Source of the DNA: a virus
Direction: 5' to 3' (one strand)
Length of the DNA: 27,888 bases
Virus record (IMG/VR): IMGVR_UViG_3300045996_002277
Coordinates: 1 to 27,888 of that record
Shown here: positions 8,031 through 15,348 of the stretch, piece by piece
Layout of the letters: every line of letters begins with the position of its first letter
Numbering within the stretch: position 1 is the stretch's first letter
Position numbers and translations under genes: made by a program
The notes under the pieces: model-generated
What the model was told of the DNA's origin: nothing
Seen by the model: the letters and a program-made list of their open reading frames with translations, nothing else
Databases searched by the model: none

Positions 8031-8956
8031 GCGTCCGTTACCTCGGCAAGCGCCGCCGAAAATCGCGACGGAAAGTCACGGATCGTCTTCTCGCACTGGT
8101 GCCTGTTGTTTCTGCATCGACAGTAGCGGTCAGGCAGGAGGAACCGCATGCGACCAGCGTCCATCCGCCTGTCCACCAGCACCTCCGGCGCGTTGTGGCC
8201 GCCGACTCCGCCGCCGACAATCACCGCCGGTACCCGATCGGCCAGCGCGGCAGGCACGAGCCAGCCAACCCCACCGACCACGACCGAGGCGTGCTGCACC
8301 AGCGCGAGAAGCCGCGTCGTGTCCAGTTCACCCCTGATCCAATACACGTCGGCGTCTGGCAACTCACCCTCCAGCCACTCGCGTCGCCCGTCGATGTCTG
8401 CCACGCACACGACCTTGAGCCCGCCGCGCCTGAGCACCTTCGCCGCTTCATTCAGGTACTGCGGCCGCGGGTTGCGCGCGGGGTTCGACCACTCGCGGCG
8501 CACGGTCGCGGGACGGATCACAGCGTAAGGCGCCTCCAGCGGCGGTGCTCCGAAGTCAGGCAGATCCATGGTGAGCCCGGGGAGCCGCACGCCGGCGTGA
8601 GTCTCCAGTTCCGACGAGATCGAACTGCGCATGTCGCGCAGCGCGTAGAGCAGCCGGACCTGGCGAACGGCCGCAGGGGGCAGGTGCCACGTATCTGCCG
8701 ACTGCCGCTCCATGTTCTTCATCTGGCAGCGGAGATCCAGTGTCGCCCACCGAACCGGCCTCACGTTCTCCAGATCGGCGTAGATCTCCGGATACGGCGT
8801 CGAGAGCCAGACCGGGCCGGCCTCCGCAAAGTGCCGCACGAGCGGCCGCTGGTAGATGTTGTCGCCGAGCCCGCCCATGCTCTTCAGCCAAACGCCTGCG
8901 GGCGCCCGACGGGGCGCCGACACGCGCAGCCGCGGGGCAGGGCGGACGACGGTCAT
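8027..8956 (-). CDS. Glycosyltransferase, family 9-like
   Basis: 309 residues, ATG overlapping the previous stop as ATGA. It resembles GT-B glycosyltransferases of the ADP-heptose transferase (GT9) type. The N-terminal domain begins with a GGLGDNIYQRPLVRHFAE loop (residues 28-45). The C-terminal nucleotide-sugar domain has YAVIRPATVRREW, a GGLKVVCVADIDGR strand, and ASVVVGGVGWLVPAALADRVPAV before a Gly-rich loop. The C terminus ends with a Cys cluster (YCRCRNNRHQCEK) as in several GT9 relatives. A transfer of sugar to a virion protein or host glycan is inferred. Location inside the head-gene operon is unusual. Confidence 0.85.
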   Translation of the reverse strand: MTVVRPAPRLRVSAPRRAPAGVWLKSMGGLGDNIYQRPLVRHFAEAGPVWLSTPYPEIYADLENVRPVRWATLDLRCQMKNMERQSADTWHLPPAAVRQVRLLYALRDMRSSISSELETHAGVRLPGLTMDLPDFGAPPLEAPYAVIRPATVRREWSNPARNPRPQYLNEAAKVLRRGGLKVVCVADIDGRREWLEGELPDADVYWIRGELDTTRLLALVQHASVVVGGVGWLVPAALADRVPAVIVGGGVGGHNAPEVLVDRRMDAGRMRFLLPDRYCRCRNNRHQCEKTIRDFPSRFSAALAEVTDA

Positions 8957-9321
8957 TCCTCGTCTCGCTCGGCCGCGGCCTTCACGTCAGCGACGGTGTA
9001 CCCGCGCGCGCCGCTCGGCTGAAGCTCGCTGAGCTGCTCCGGCCCCACCTTCAGCTTCTTCGCCAGAGCCTCGGCCTCGTCGCTGGCGAACTCGACCTCA
9101 CCGGTGGGTGCGGGTGCCGCCTTGTTCTGCGCCGGACCTGCCGCGCGCTTGTTCGCGGCGGGCTTGGCCTCCGGCTTGCCGATGCGGATACGGTCGCCGC
9201 GCCGCGCATTCAGCGCCTCAATCGCCCGCGTCTCCGCTTCGATTGCGCCCTGGTTCCGAGCGTCGTGCTCCGCGTCACGTGCGACCCGCGCTTGGCGCGC
9301 CTCCAAGGACTCCCGTGCCAC
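8953..9321 (-). CDS. Small pre-capsid-region protein with E3-binding-like end
   Basis: 122 residues, GTG start with AAGGAGG six bases upstream, ending in an ATGA overlap with the glycosyltransferase. The N-terminal half is a charged helix (MARESLEARQARVARDAEHD and onward), followed by a Lys/Ala/Pro-rich linker. The last 40 residues (FASDEAEALAKKLKVGPEQL, then SGARGYTVADVKAA) closely follow the peripheral subunit-binding (E3-binding) fold pattern. Proteins here in other phages may be head assembly or decoration accessories. The function is not known. Confidence 0.75.
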   Translation of the reverse strand: MARESLEARQARVARDAEHDARNQGAIEAETRAIEALNARRGDRIRIGKPEAKPAANKRAAGPAQNKAAPAPTGEVEFASDEAEALAKKLKVGPEQLSELQPSGARGYTVADVKAAAERDEE

Positions 9322-9400
9322 GCTCCACCTCCTTGTCTCGTTGGCGGCCCGGCGCGGCGCTTAGTCCGCGCCGGGCTCACCTGGTTCAGATCCGTCAGCG

Positions 9401-10933
9401 TCAGGTCGAGGGGGCCTGCGTCTCGAAGTGCGCGAACGCCGCGGGCGCGTAGATGGGTAACGCCAGTCGCTCCTCCGCGAGAAGTGTCCGCATGTTCTTG
9501 ATCAGCTGGTCGTTGATCAGCCCCACGGTCACGGTGAGCTGCATCCGGTCCAGGATCTGGGCGCCCATCTGCCCGTCGCCGACGATCAGCTCGCGCGCCT
9601 CGGTCGGGTTCCCGGCCCGCTGCTCGAGCGCGACGGTCTCCACCACGCGGAGCGACCACAGCCGACTACCGTTGTTGTCCGTGACGATGATCCAGACGTA
9701 GTGGTTGTCGGTCCCCTTCTGGAGGATGATCTCCTCCCAGTCGTAGGGGTGGATCGCCACGAAGTTGGGCTGGTAGCCGGCCACCATGACATCGGTCATG
9801 CCCATCCGAACCACGTCGATCAGGGTGTGGTCAGACGAGTTGTACCGGCCGTTCGCGGCGATGTCGGTGGTACCGGCGACCTGGAGCAGCCCCTCGATGT
9901 TCGCGCCGCTTCCGCTGCCCCAGGCGAGTTGGTACTCGCGCCGACGCTGGACGCTGTAGCGCAGCCGATTCTCGATCAGCGACCGGAGCTGCGGCCAGTC
10001 CTCAAGCTGCTGGTTCTGCACGGGCATCCAGCCGGCGATGGTGCGTACCTGCGCGGTCTGGACGGAGTACTCCAGCGCCTCCTCGGGCTTGGACCCGCCG
10101 TGCGCCGTCTCGGCAGCCGCCTGGGTGTGCGACTCCTCGCGCACGTACTCGATGGACCCGGCGCTGGTCGTGCCCGTCGAGATCACGTCCGCGAGCGTCA
10201 GGCGGTCGTCCGCCGTCACCTGCGGAATTCGCGCGATGCGCTGTGCGTCGATCACCCCCGTGCCGAGGGTCGGCGCGGCCTTGGTGGAGATCAGCTCCTC
10301 GAAGGCCTTTCGCTGCTCGCGCGTGAGCGGTACCAGCGGCTCGCCGCGGTCGGAGAGCAGGGCCCGCTTGCCCAGCAGCGAAATCCCCTCGATCTCGACG
10401 AGCGCGTGGGCGCCTTGGGAGTACCGCGTCTGCACGAACTTTCCGAACGCCGGCGAGGCGATCACGTAGTCGCCCACCGTGAGGTACCCGGCCACCTGGC
10501 CCGCGCCACCGTTGCGCTTCGACTCCGGCTCATCGGGGATCGGCGGGTCGACGATCTGGCGGCCTTTGGCGGTGAGGTTGGCGATCCGCTCGTAGCTGTC
10601 GATCTCCGCTTGCAGAGCCTCGGCCTCTTTCGCCTTCGCCTCAAGTTCCTCACCGCGAGAACGGGAGAACTCCGTGGCGCCCTCCATCTCCTTCTGACCA
10701 GCCTCAAGCTCCGTGAACAGCTTGGAAAGCTGGATGCGCTTCTTCGCGATGGCGTTGTCCGTCAGGTCGCCCACAGCGCCGACCACCAGCAGCACGGGGT
10801 CCATCCCCGACCAGCGCAGTACGCAGTTCACGGGCGCTGCGAGCGCGCACACCGCCCTTGCCATCCCGTCCGCCACCCAGCCCGCCACCAGCGCAAGCAG
10901 CGCGGTGACCCGTCTCTTCTTCAGCATGTTCAT
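9401..10933 (-). CDS. Major capsid protein, HK97 fold
   Basis: 510 residues, ATG start with GGAG nine bases upstream. After an unusual hydrophobic N terminus (residues 9-38 and 43-54) comes a coiled-coil delta-like scaffolding domain (about 62-120, FTELEAGQKEMEGATEFSRS and onward). The HK97 capsid core runs from about 180 to the end: IPQVTADDRLTLADVISTGT, AETAHGGSKPEEALEYSVQT, GWMPVQNQQLEDWPQLRSLI, and PNFVAIHPYDWEEIILQKG. The C-terminal part holds the usual glycine-rich inner region and TVGLINDQLIKNMRTLLAEE. The delta domain should be removed by the prohead protease encoded next. Confidence 0.95.
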   Translation of the reverse strand: MNMLKKRRVTALLALVAGWVADGMARAVCALAAPVNCVLRWSGMDPVLLVVGAVGDLTDNAIAKKRIQLSKLFTELEAGQKEMEGATEFSRSRGEELEAKAKEAEALQAEIDSYERIANLTAKGRQIVDPPIPDEPESKRNGGAGQVAGYLTVGDYVIASPAFGKFVQTRYSQGAHALVEIEGISLLGKRALLSDRGEPLVPLTREQRKAFEELISTKAAPTLGTGVIDAQRIARIPQVTADDRLTLADVISTGTTSAGSIEYVREESHTQAAAETAHGGSKPEEALEYSVQTAQVRTIAGWMPVQNQQLEDWPQLRSLIENRLRYSVQRRREYQLAWGSGSGANIEGLLQVAGTTDIAANGRYNSSDHTLIDVVRMGMTDVMVAGYQPNFVAIHPYDWEEIILQKGTDNHYVWIIVTDNNGSRLWSLRVVETVALEQRAGNPTEARELIVGDGQMGAQILDRMQLTVTVGLINDQLIKNMRTLLAEERLALPIYAPAAFAHFETQAPST

Positions 10934-10964
10934 CGTTCCCGCTCCTCGGATGTGAACTTGGGGT

Positions 10965-11768
10965 TCAGGAACTCACGGCGTGCCGGGCCGGACCGTTCCG
11001 GGTGGCGGGGCCTCTGAGCTTGACCGTGCGCAACAGCAGGCGAAGGCGGAGCCTATCCAGGTCCACCCCCTCCAGCTTTGCATCGGTCGGCGCGGGTCCG
11101 GGGGGAGTCTCGGCGGGCGGCGCGGGATCATCCACGGCCGGTGCCGATTCGTCCTCCAAGAGTGCACGAAGGTTCTTGCGCGTCTCTGCGGGCAGGGCCT
11201 TGAGTTCGGCCTGCTCTTCCTCACTGAGTCGCCCCTCGCGGAGCGCTTCCGCTAGCGCCTTAACGCTTGTCGTGTCGATCACGGCGTGGGGGTTCATCGG
11301 CCAGATTACGACCGACACTTCCCGTAGCTTGATCTCCTTCAGGTGGCGGATGGCGTCCCATGCGTCGGTTCCTTCCGCGCGCTCCATCTCCCACTTCACG
11401 GCCTCGTAACCGATGGAGAGCCCGTCGACGTAACCGCCTTTCACGCGCCGCAGGACTTCGTCGCCGTCCGGCCCCTCGATCACCTCGAAATCGCACTCAA
11501 GGCCTTCCGTCGTTTCCTGCGCGCTCAGCATCTTGCCGACAACCGCGCGGACGGAGCCGTAGTTGTGGTTGTCGATCAGCGGAAGCACGCGCCCGCTGGA
11601 GCGCCAAGCGTTGAGCGTGCGTTTGAAGGCGCCCAGCTCGATCACGTCGTTGCCGAGGTCGAGATCCCAGGTGGACGCGAGACCGCTGAAGGTCCGGGCC
11701 TCCTCGTCAACGGACTTGACGGCGAAGGGCCGCGTGAGCGGAGCCTTGCGCTCGGCGAGCGTCTTCAT
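10965..11768 (-). CDS. Prohead protease, HK97 family (S78-type)
   Basis: 267 residues. I use the ATG at 11768, which overlaps the portal-MuF stop as ATGA; the same frame is open a little further upstream inside the intein end but that is only a shadow. The HK97 protease layout is clear: RPFAVKSVDEEARTFSGLAS at the start, a WDLDLGNDVIELGAF strand pair, the catalytic His in LPLIDNHNYGSVRAVVGK and the catalytic Ser in GGYVDGLSIGYEAVKWE, then LKEIKLREVSVVIWPMNP. The C-terminal 110 residues are helical and Pro-rich. It matures the capsid by trimming the scaffold domain. Confidence 0.95.
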   Translation of the reverse strand: MKTLAERKAPLTRPFAVKSVDEEARTFSGLASTWDLDLGNDVIELGAFKRTLNAWRSSGRVLPLIDNHNYGSVRAVVGKMLSAQETTEGLECDFEVIEGPDGDEVLRRVKGGYVDGLSIGYEAVKWEMERAEGTDAWDAIRHLKEIKLREVSVVIWPMNPHAVIDTTSVKALAEALREGRLSEEEQAELKALPAETRKNLRALLEDESAPAVDDPAPPAETPPGPAPTDAKLEGVDLDRLRLRLLLRTVKLRGPATRNGPARHAVSS

Positions 11769-14700
11769 TGCGTCTCCAGTTCGTAAACAAGGGTGCACCG
11801 GCAGTTGCTTACGACGACTCCGGCGGCGATATTCCATCCGGAAACCGACTGGAGGTCGTAGACGTGGCCCGTGTAAAAGTCTCGCCCGACGCGGACGATC
11901 TGGTCAGGCGCTATCAGGGTGGGGAAGCGACCACACAGATCATCCGCGAGTTGGGCATCAGCCCCCCGGTCCTCTACCGCGTTCTGCGTGAGCGCGGTGT
12001 CCGCCTGCGCGGAAAAACCCGCGTCCTCGTGCGGCGGAAGGCTATCAGTGTCGCCCCGTTGGTAGCGGCTTATGCGGGTGGCGAATCCCTCAAGGCGCTC
12101 AGCAAGCGAACCGGGGAGACTCGTGCGACGCTCGCCCTCCGCCTCAAAGAAGCGGGGGTGAAGCTCAGAGGCCGCTCCGAAGCGGAGCGTCTGAAGTGGA
12201 GGCAACTCAAGGCGGCGGACAGCCGCATCGTGGATCGTCAGTGCTCCGCTGCTTGGGCAGCCGCGCGAGGGCGCGTCCAAGTCCCAGCCGAGAAGGTCCG
12301 ACGCGCCCGCACTATCGGCCTCCGCCTCCTCCATCGCGGCGAGCACGAGGATCTGATCGCGGGGCACCTCCGGCAACGGGGAGCGCGTGTCGTGCAGCAG
12401 TATCCCGCCGGGCCCTACAACCTCGATCTCGCCTTGGACGCTGGCCGCGTCGCCGTGGAGGTTTTCAACCGCCGTGTCTCGACTAAGGCGCGGGTAACGC
12501 TCCGCGAGCGCACGGAATACCTCCTCAATCGCGGCTGGGCCGTGGTGTTCGTCCGTCCCCGGAGGGCATTCCCCTGCAACGCTGGGGCGGTAGCCGACCA
12601 GATCATCGCCCTCGCGGAGATCTTTCGCGGCGACGAAGCCACGCGGCGTCAGTATCGGGTGGTTCGGGGTGACGGTGAGATAGCGACCGCCGGCAGTCTG
12701 GATTACGACCACTTCGCCCGCATAATCGGCGCGTAAACCGCCCACGTAAGCGCCCTCGACGACGGTGCCGGCGACGAGACAGTTCGGCTCGGATGGCTCC
12801 TGCAGCCCGTTGCTGAAGGCCTCGTCGATGCCGCGGACCTCGCCGTCCAAGGGCGGGCGGTGCGCATCCCGCACGCGGCCGTCACGGGCAGACAGCCAAC
12901 GTTTCGTGACGCGGCCGCCGATTTCCTTGGCGTAAGCGCTCAGGCTCTCGCGCTGCGCACCGTTGGCCACCCGCGTGACCTCCGTTCGCGCGATCAACTC
13001 GGCACGCGAGCGGCTGAACGCCCCGGCCTCCTCGATCCGCTTGCGGAGGGCGGGGATCGCCTCCCCTTCCGCGAGCCCGGCCGCGAGCGCGGTGCGGATG
13101 GCTTCCTTCGTGGTGCCGGTGACGCTCTGAACCAGGAACGCGGCCTCGCGCTCCACGAAGGCGTCCAGACCCGGCTGGAGGACGTCGAACGAGATCGCCA
13201 ACTCAGCCGCGACTCGCTCCACGGATCGCCGGCCGACCGCCTCGATCAGCCCTTGCGTGCCCTTTCGCCATGCCGTGGCGGCATCGCCGTCCAGGCGCTC
13301 AGCTACGCGACGGATCAGCTCGCGGACGCTCCCGGCATCGGCGGGTCGGAACGGTGCATCGTCCTTGACAGGTTCGGCTCGGAGCGTGGCGTCAGCGAGC
13401 GCGAGGCAGGCGCGGCGGTCCTCTTCGAGCAGCGCATGGGCGGCGAGTTCCCAGCCGGGCTCCTGCCCCGTGAGGACCGCGTCGTGGATCGCCCACCGCA
13501 TCTGATCCGGGTCGACGGTTCGGGCCTTCGCACTCGCGGGTTTGCGCTTCTCGCCCGTGGCGGAGTCCACACCTCCGCTCTCCACAACGGCGCCATCCTC
13601 CAGTAGCCGATCCCCGCGCTCGTCCTCCAACGGCTGAAGCCCGAGCATGGCCCTGGCGTCGTTGACCGTCAGCGCGCGGCCCGCCTTCCCGATGATTTCC
13701 GCTTGGTGCCCTAGATCCGCCTGTAGCGCCTTAACGGCGCCGTGGTCGAAGCGGATAAAGCGGAGCGGGTTCTTGTCTACCGGCCGAAGGAGCCCGCGGG
13801 TGAGCGCCTTCTCCATCCGCGCCCAGGTGGGGATGATGGCGTTGTCGTAAACCAGCAGGACCGACGTCTCCAGGTTGTGGCGGTCGCTGCTGTTCGCGAG
13901 CCCGACGTAGGCGCCGATCACCACGGGCGGGAGTTGGAAGCACGCGCAGACAGCCGCCTCGTTCTCTTTCGACAGTTCGCCGCCTTCGAGCCCGGCGAAG
14001 CCGAGCTTGTTCCGCGAGGCCGTCGCGCCGCCGCCGACCACCAGCGCTTTGCCGTGGTTCCGCGCGCCCTCGTAACCGGCTGCTAGGTCCGCTTTGATTT
14101 CCTCGCGTTGCTCCGGCGTGAGGATTTCGGTCGCAGGGAAACTCAGCGTCATGCCGGGGACAACGGAGTTGAGGAGCCCGCCCCGGATCGACTGAAGCAA
14201 GGTCCGATCGATCCCGAGCCGGGAGAGCGCAGCATCCAGAGGAGCAACGGCGTCGTGCGGGTCGTCCGGATCCACGTTCCGGAACAGAATCACATCATCA
14301 GGACCTTTGATCTTCTCGCTCGCCGTGGTCGTCAACTCGAACTCGCCGTAGATCCGCCCGTCTTTCGCGCGGCTCGTGAACTGATCCTTGCTGTACGGGT
14401 AGAGCGCAGCGACCCGCCCCCCGCGGTCGTAGGCCTTCACCCAGAGGCAAGCGCCCGTCGTATCGAGGAACAGGCTGGTGACCTCCAACAGGTCCACCAT
14501 CTCCATGTCCGGGTTCGGGCGTTCCAGCAGCTCCGCGAGCGGGTGGTCTCCCTCCAGCCAGGTCTCCGTACCGTCACGCTCCTCGCGGATCCAGAGCGGC
14601 GCCTCGATCAGCTTCGTGGCCCGGTAGCGCATGCACGCGTAGGCGAGCCACGCCGCGCGGTACCAGCTCCGCGCTCCGCCGACCCCGTAGTCGAGCGTCG

Positions 14701-14860
14701 TCCCGCCGTTCCCGTTCGTCGGCCAGAAGTTGACCGAACCGGAGAAGATGCGCGGGTCGACGATCACCGACTTCTGCGGTCCGCCGTTCGTTGCCGCGCC
14801 GTTGAGTGAAGGCGCCGCCGTGTACTTGGGGAAGAACCTGAGCCGTGGCTGAGCAGCCAA
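11765..14860 (-). CDS. Portal-MuF (minor head) fusion protein containing an intein
   Basis: 1031 codons from a TTG start with a weak ribosome site. Residues 1 to about 430 are an HK97-type portal: RSWYRAAWLAYACMRYRATK, PNPDMEMVDLLEVTSLFLDT, VAPLDAALSRLGIDRTLLQS, and an ACFQLPPVVIGAYVGLANSS segment. After a linker (about 430-560) comes an SPP1 gp7/MuF-like head morphogenesis domain, with RAELIARTEVTRVANGAQRE, KRWLSARDGRVRDAHRPPLD and the closing NCRC motif. Portal and MuF are usually separate genes; here they are one frame. Residues 694-1019 are an intein, leaving a 705-residue spliced product. The 3' end couples to the protease gene. The intein DNA also encodes an endonuclease-like gene on the opposite strand. 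Confidence 0.93.
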   Translation of the reverse strand: MAAQPRLRFFPKYTAAPSLNGAATNGGPQKSVIVDPRIFSGSVNFWPTNGNGGTTLDYGVGGARSWYRAAWLAYACMRYRATKLIEAPLWIREERDGTETWLEGDHPLAELLERPNPDMEMVDLLEVTSLFLDTTGACLWVKAYDRGGRVAALYPYSKDQFTSRAKDGRIYGEFELTTTASEKIKGPDDVILFRNVDPDDPHDAVAPLDAALSRLGIDRTLLQSIRGGLLNSVVPGMTLSFPATEILTPEQREEIKADLAAGYEGARNHGKALVVGGGATASRNKLGFAGLEGGELSKENEAAVCACFQLPPVVIGAYVGLANSSDRHNLETSVLLVYDNAIIPTWARMEKALTRGLLRPVDKNPLRFIRFDHGAVKALQADLGHQAEIIGKAGRALTVNDARAMLGLQPLEDERGDRLLEDGAVVESGGVDSATGEKRKPASAKARTVDPDQMRWAIHDAVLTGQEPGWELAAHALLEEDRRACLALADATLRAEPVKDDAPFRPADAGSVRELIRRVAERLDGDAATAWRKGTQGLIEAVGRRSVERVAAELAISFDVLQPGLDAFVEREAAFLVQSVTGTTKEAIRTALAAGLAEGEAIPALRKRIEEAGAFSRSRAELIARTEVTRVANGAQRESLSAYAKEIGGRVTKRWLSARDGRVRDAHRPPLDGEVRGIDEAFSNGLQEPSEPNCLVAGTVVEGAYVGGLRADYAGEVVVIQTAGGRYLTVTPNHPILTPRGFVAAKDLREGDDLVGYRPSVAGECPPGTDEHHGPAAIEEVFRALAERYPRLSRDTAVENLHGDAASVQGEIEVVGPGGILLHDTRSPLPEVPRDQILVLAAMEEAEADSAGASDLLGWDLDAPSRGCPSSGALTIHDAAVRRLELPPLQTLRFGAASELHPRFFEAEGERRTSLPGSLAERLEGFATRISRYQRGDTDSLPPHEDAGFSAQADTALTQNAVEDRGADAQLADDLCGRFPTLIAPDQIVRVGRDFYTGHVYDLQSVSGWNIAAGVVVSNCRCTLVYELETQ
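11851..11855 (+). promoter_or_regulatory. Ribosome binding site GGAGG of the antisense gene
   Basis: GGAGG lies eight bases before the GTG at 11864 on the plus strand. It falls opposite the codons for the intein motif VYDLQ. It decides the start of the antisense gene over the earlier, unlikely TTG at 11768 in the same frame. Confidence 0.65.
11864..12736 (+). CDS. Putative homing endonuclease encoded antisense to the intein (Vsr-like nuclease with two HTH repeats)
   Basis: 290 residues, GTG start with GGAGG eight bases upstream, TAA stop. The whole gene lies inside the intein DNA on the opposite strand. Residues 12-50 and 65-103 are two related helix-turn-helix repeats sharing LVxxYxGGE, a central Gly, and ExGVxLRG. 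Residues about 153-225 resemble the Vsr/EDxHD or PD-(D/E)xK nuclease fold: RGEHEDLIAGHLRQRGARVV, QQYPAGPYNLDLALDAG (candidate D188), VAVEVFNRR (candidate E199), and ERTEYLLNRGWAVVFVRPRR. The C terminus is QYRVVRGDGEIATAGS. Two aligned HTH repeats plus a nuclease-like domain are not expected from a chance antisense frame. Target and activity are inferred: cleavage of intein-free MuF genes to spread the intein. A chance frame remains possible because the codons are in register with the intein's. Confidence 0.78.
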   Translation: MARVKVSPDADDLVRRYQGGEATTQIIRELGISPPVLYRVLRERGVRLRGKTRVLVRRKAISVAPLVAAYAGGESLKALSKRTGETRATLALRLKEAGVKLRGRSEAERLKWRQLKAADSRIVDRQCSAAWAAARGRVQVPAEKVRRARTIGLRLLHRGEHEDLIAGHLRQRGARVVQQYPAGPYNLDLALDAGRVAVEVFNRRVSTKARVTLRERTEYLLNRGWAVVFVRPRRAFPCNAGAVADQIIALAEIFRGDEATRRQYRVVRGDGEIATAGSLDYDHFARIIGA

Positions 14861-14888
14861 TGGCGGATCTACTTGGGCGAAACGACAA

Positions 14889-14925
14889 AAGGCCTTTCGT
14901 CCCCGGATCAGGGACGAAAGGCCTT
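14889..14925 (-). terminator. Intrinsic-terminator hairpin in the portal leader
   Basis: A perfect 15-bp inverted repeat, AAGGCCTTTCGTCCC, with a 7-base loop. On the minus strand it is followed by TTTTGTC, the layout of a Rho-independent terminator acting leftward. It lies only 29 bases before the portal start and just after a promoter-like sequence, so it either ends the terminase transcript or regulates entry into the head genes. Confidence 0.8.
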
Positions 14926-14970
14926 CGAAGAGGCTCAGGCGGCGCGGTGGCCGCTATGCCAATGACCTAA

Positions 14971-14998
14971 GTTACACTACGGACGGTCTATCAGTCAA
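14971..14998 (-). promoter_or_regulatory. Possible leftward promoter before the portal gene
   Basis: On the minus strand TTGACT (5 of 6 consensus) and TGTAAC (4 of 6) are 16 bases apart. Transcription would begin near 14964 and meet the terminator hairpin after about 40 bases. This stretch is AT-richer than its surroundings. The -10 is weak, so this is a tentative call. Confidence 0.4.
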
Positions 14999-15051
14999 GG
15001 AAAAGAGGGCCTTGGTGCTGCTGGCGGGTTAGACGACGGGGGGCGTTCCAG

Positions 15052-15348
15052 TCACCAAGCGCCCCCATTTCGCCGGTGGTCCGGCGCGTCTTTTCGGGCC
15101 CCCGTTCTTCCCCTACGGCGCCGCGTTTGTACCGCTGTCCCGAGGGGGCAGCAGGACGCGAGCGCTTGGAGGTCAGCGGCCTCACTAAGCGGATGCGCAT
15201 GCACCTGAATGTGCCACCGGGGCCGCCCGTCAACGCCGACGTTGGCACGCTGAATCATCAGATCAGCAGAGAGGCGAGCGCCATCCCGCCACTCTTCTGC
15301 GGAGAGCGCGGGTCTGACCGCTCCGGCCTCTCCCTCGTCAGGATTCAT
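15052..15348 (-). CDS. Hypothetical protein between terminase and portal
   Basis: 98 residues. The ATG overlaps the previous stop as ATGA, with GGAG and AAGG just upstream. The first 60 residues look like a real protein (PALSAEEWRDGARLSADLMI, then VDGRPRWHIQVHAHPLSEAA). The last 25 are Arg-rich (TRRRRGRTGARKDAPDHRRN) and may bind nucleic acid or be unstructured. No family is recognised. It is the last gene before the terminator hairpin. Confidence 0.6.
   Translation of the reverse strand: MNPDEGEAGAVRPALSAEEWRDGARLSADLMIQRANVGVDGRPRWHIQVHAHPLSEAADLQALASCCPLGTAVQTRRRRGRTGARKDAPDHRRNGGAW

Larger units (their letters stand above)
11804..12781 (-). mobile_element. Intein (326 aa) in the MuF domain, no endonuclease in its own frame
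   Basis: The intein runs from Cys1 (CLVAGTVVEGAYVGG, residue 694 of the precursor) to Asn326 (GVVVSN), followed by extein Cys+1 of NCRCTLVYE. Block A is CLVAGTVV. Block B is RYLTVTPNHPILTPRGFV with the TxxH pair. Blocks F and G are RDFYTGHVYDLQSVSGWNIA then AGVVVSNC. The penultimate residue is Ser instead of the usual His. Between the blocks there is no LAGLIDADG or HNH motif in this frame; the interior is acidic and loop-like. Removal restores the conserved NCRC end of the MuF domain. The opposite strand of the same DNA encodes a nuclease-like gene. Confidence 0.92.

Noticed and set aside
9701-11017. 438-codon plus-strand frame over the capsid gene
   Set aside because: Arg/Leu/Gly-rich mirror of the capsid gene with no recognisable domain, unlike the antisense gene in the intein.
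11768-11863. Longer antisense protein starting with TTG at 11768
   Set aside because: No ribosome site, and the added residues mirror the conserved intein end; the GTG at 11864 has GGAGG.
14991-15248. 85-codon minus-strand frame before the portal
   Set aside because: Arg/Lys/Pro-rich, overlaps the promoter region, and competes with the better-coupled gene at 15052-15348.
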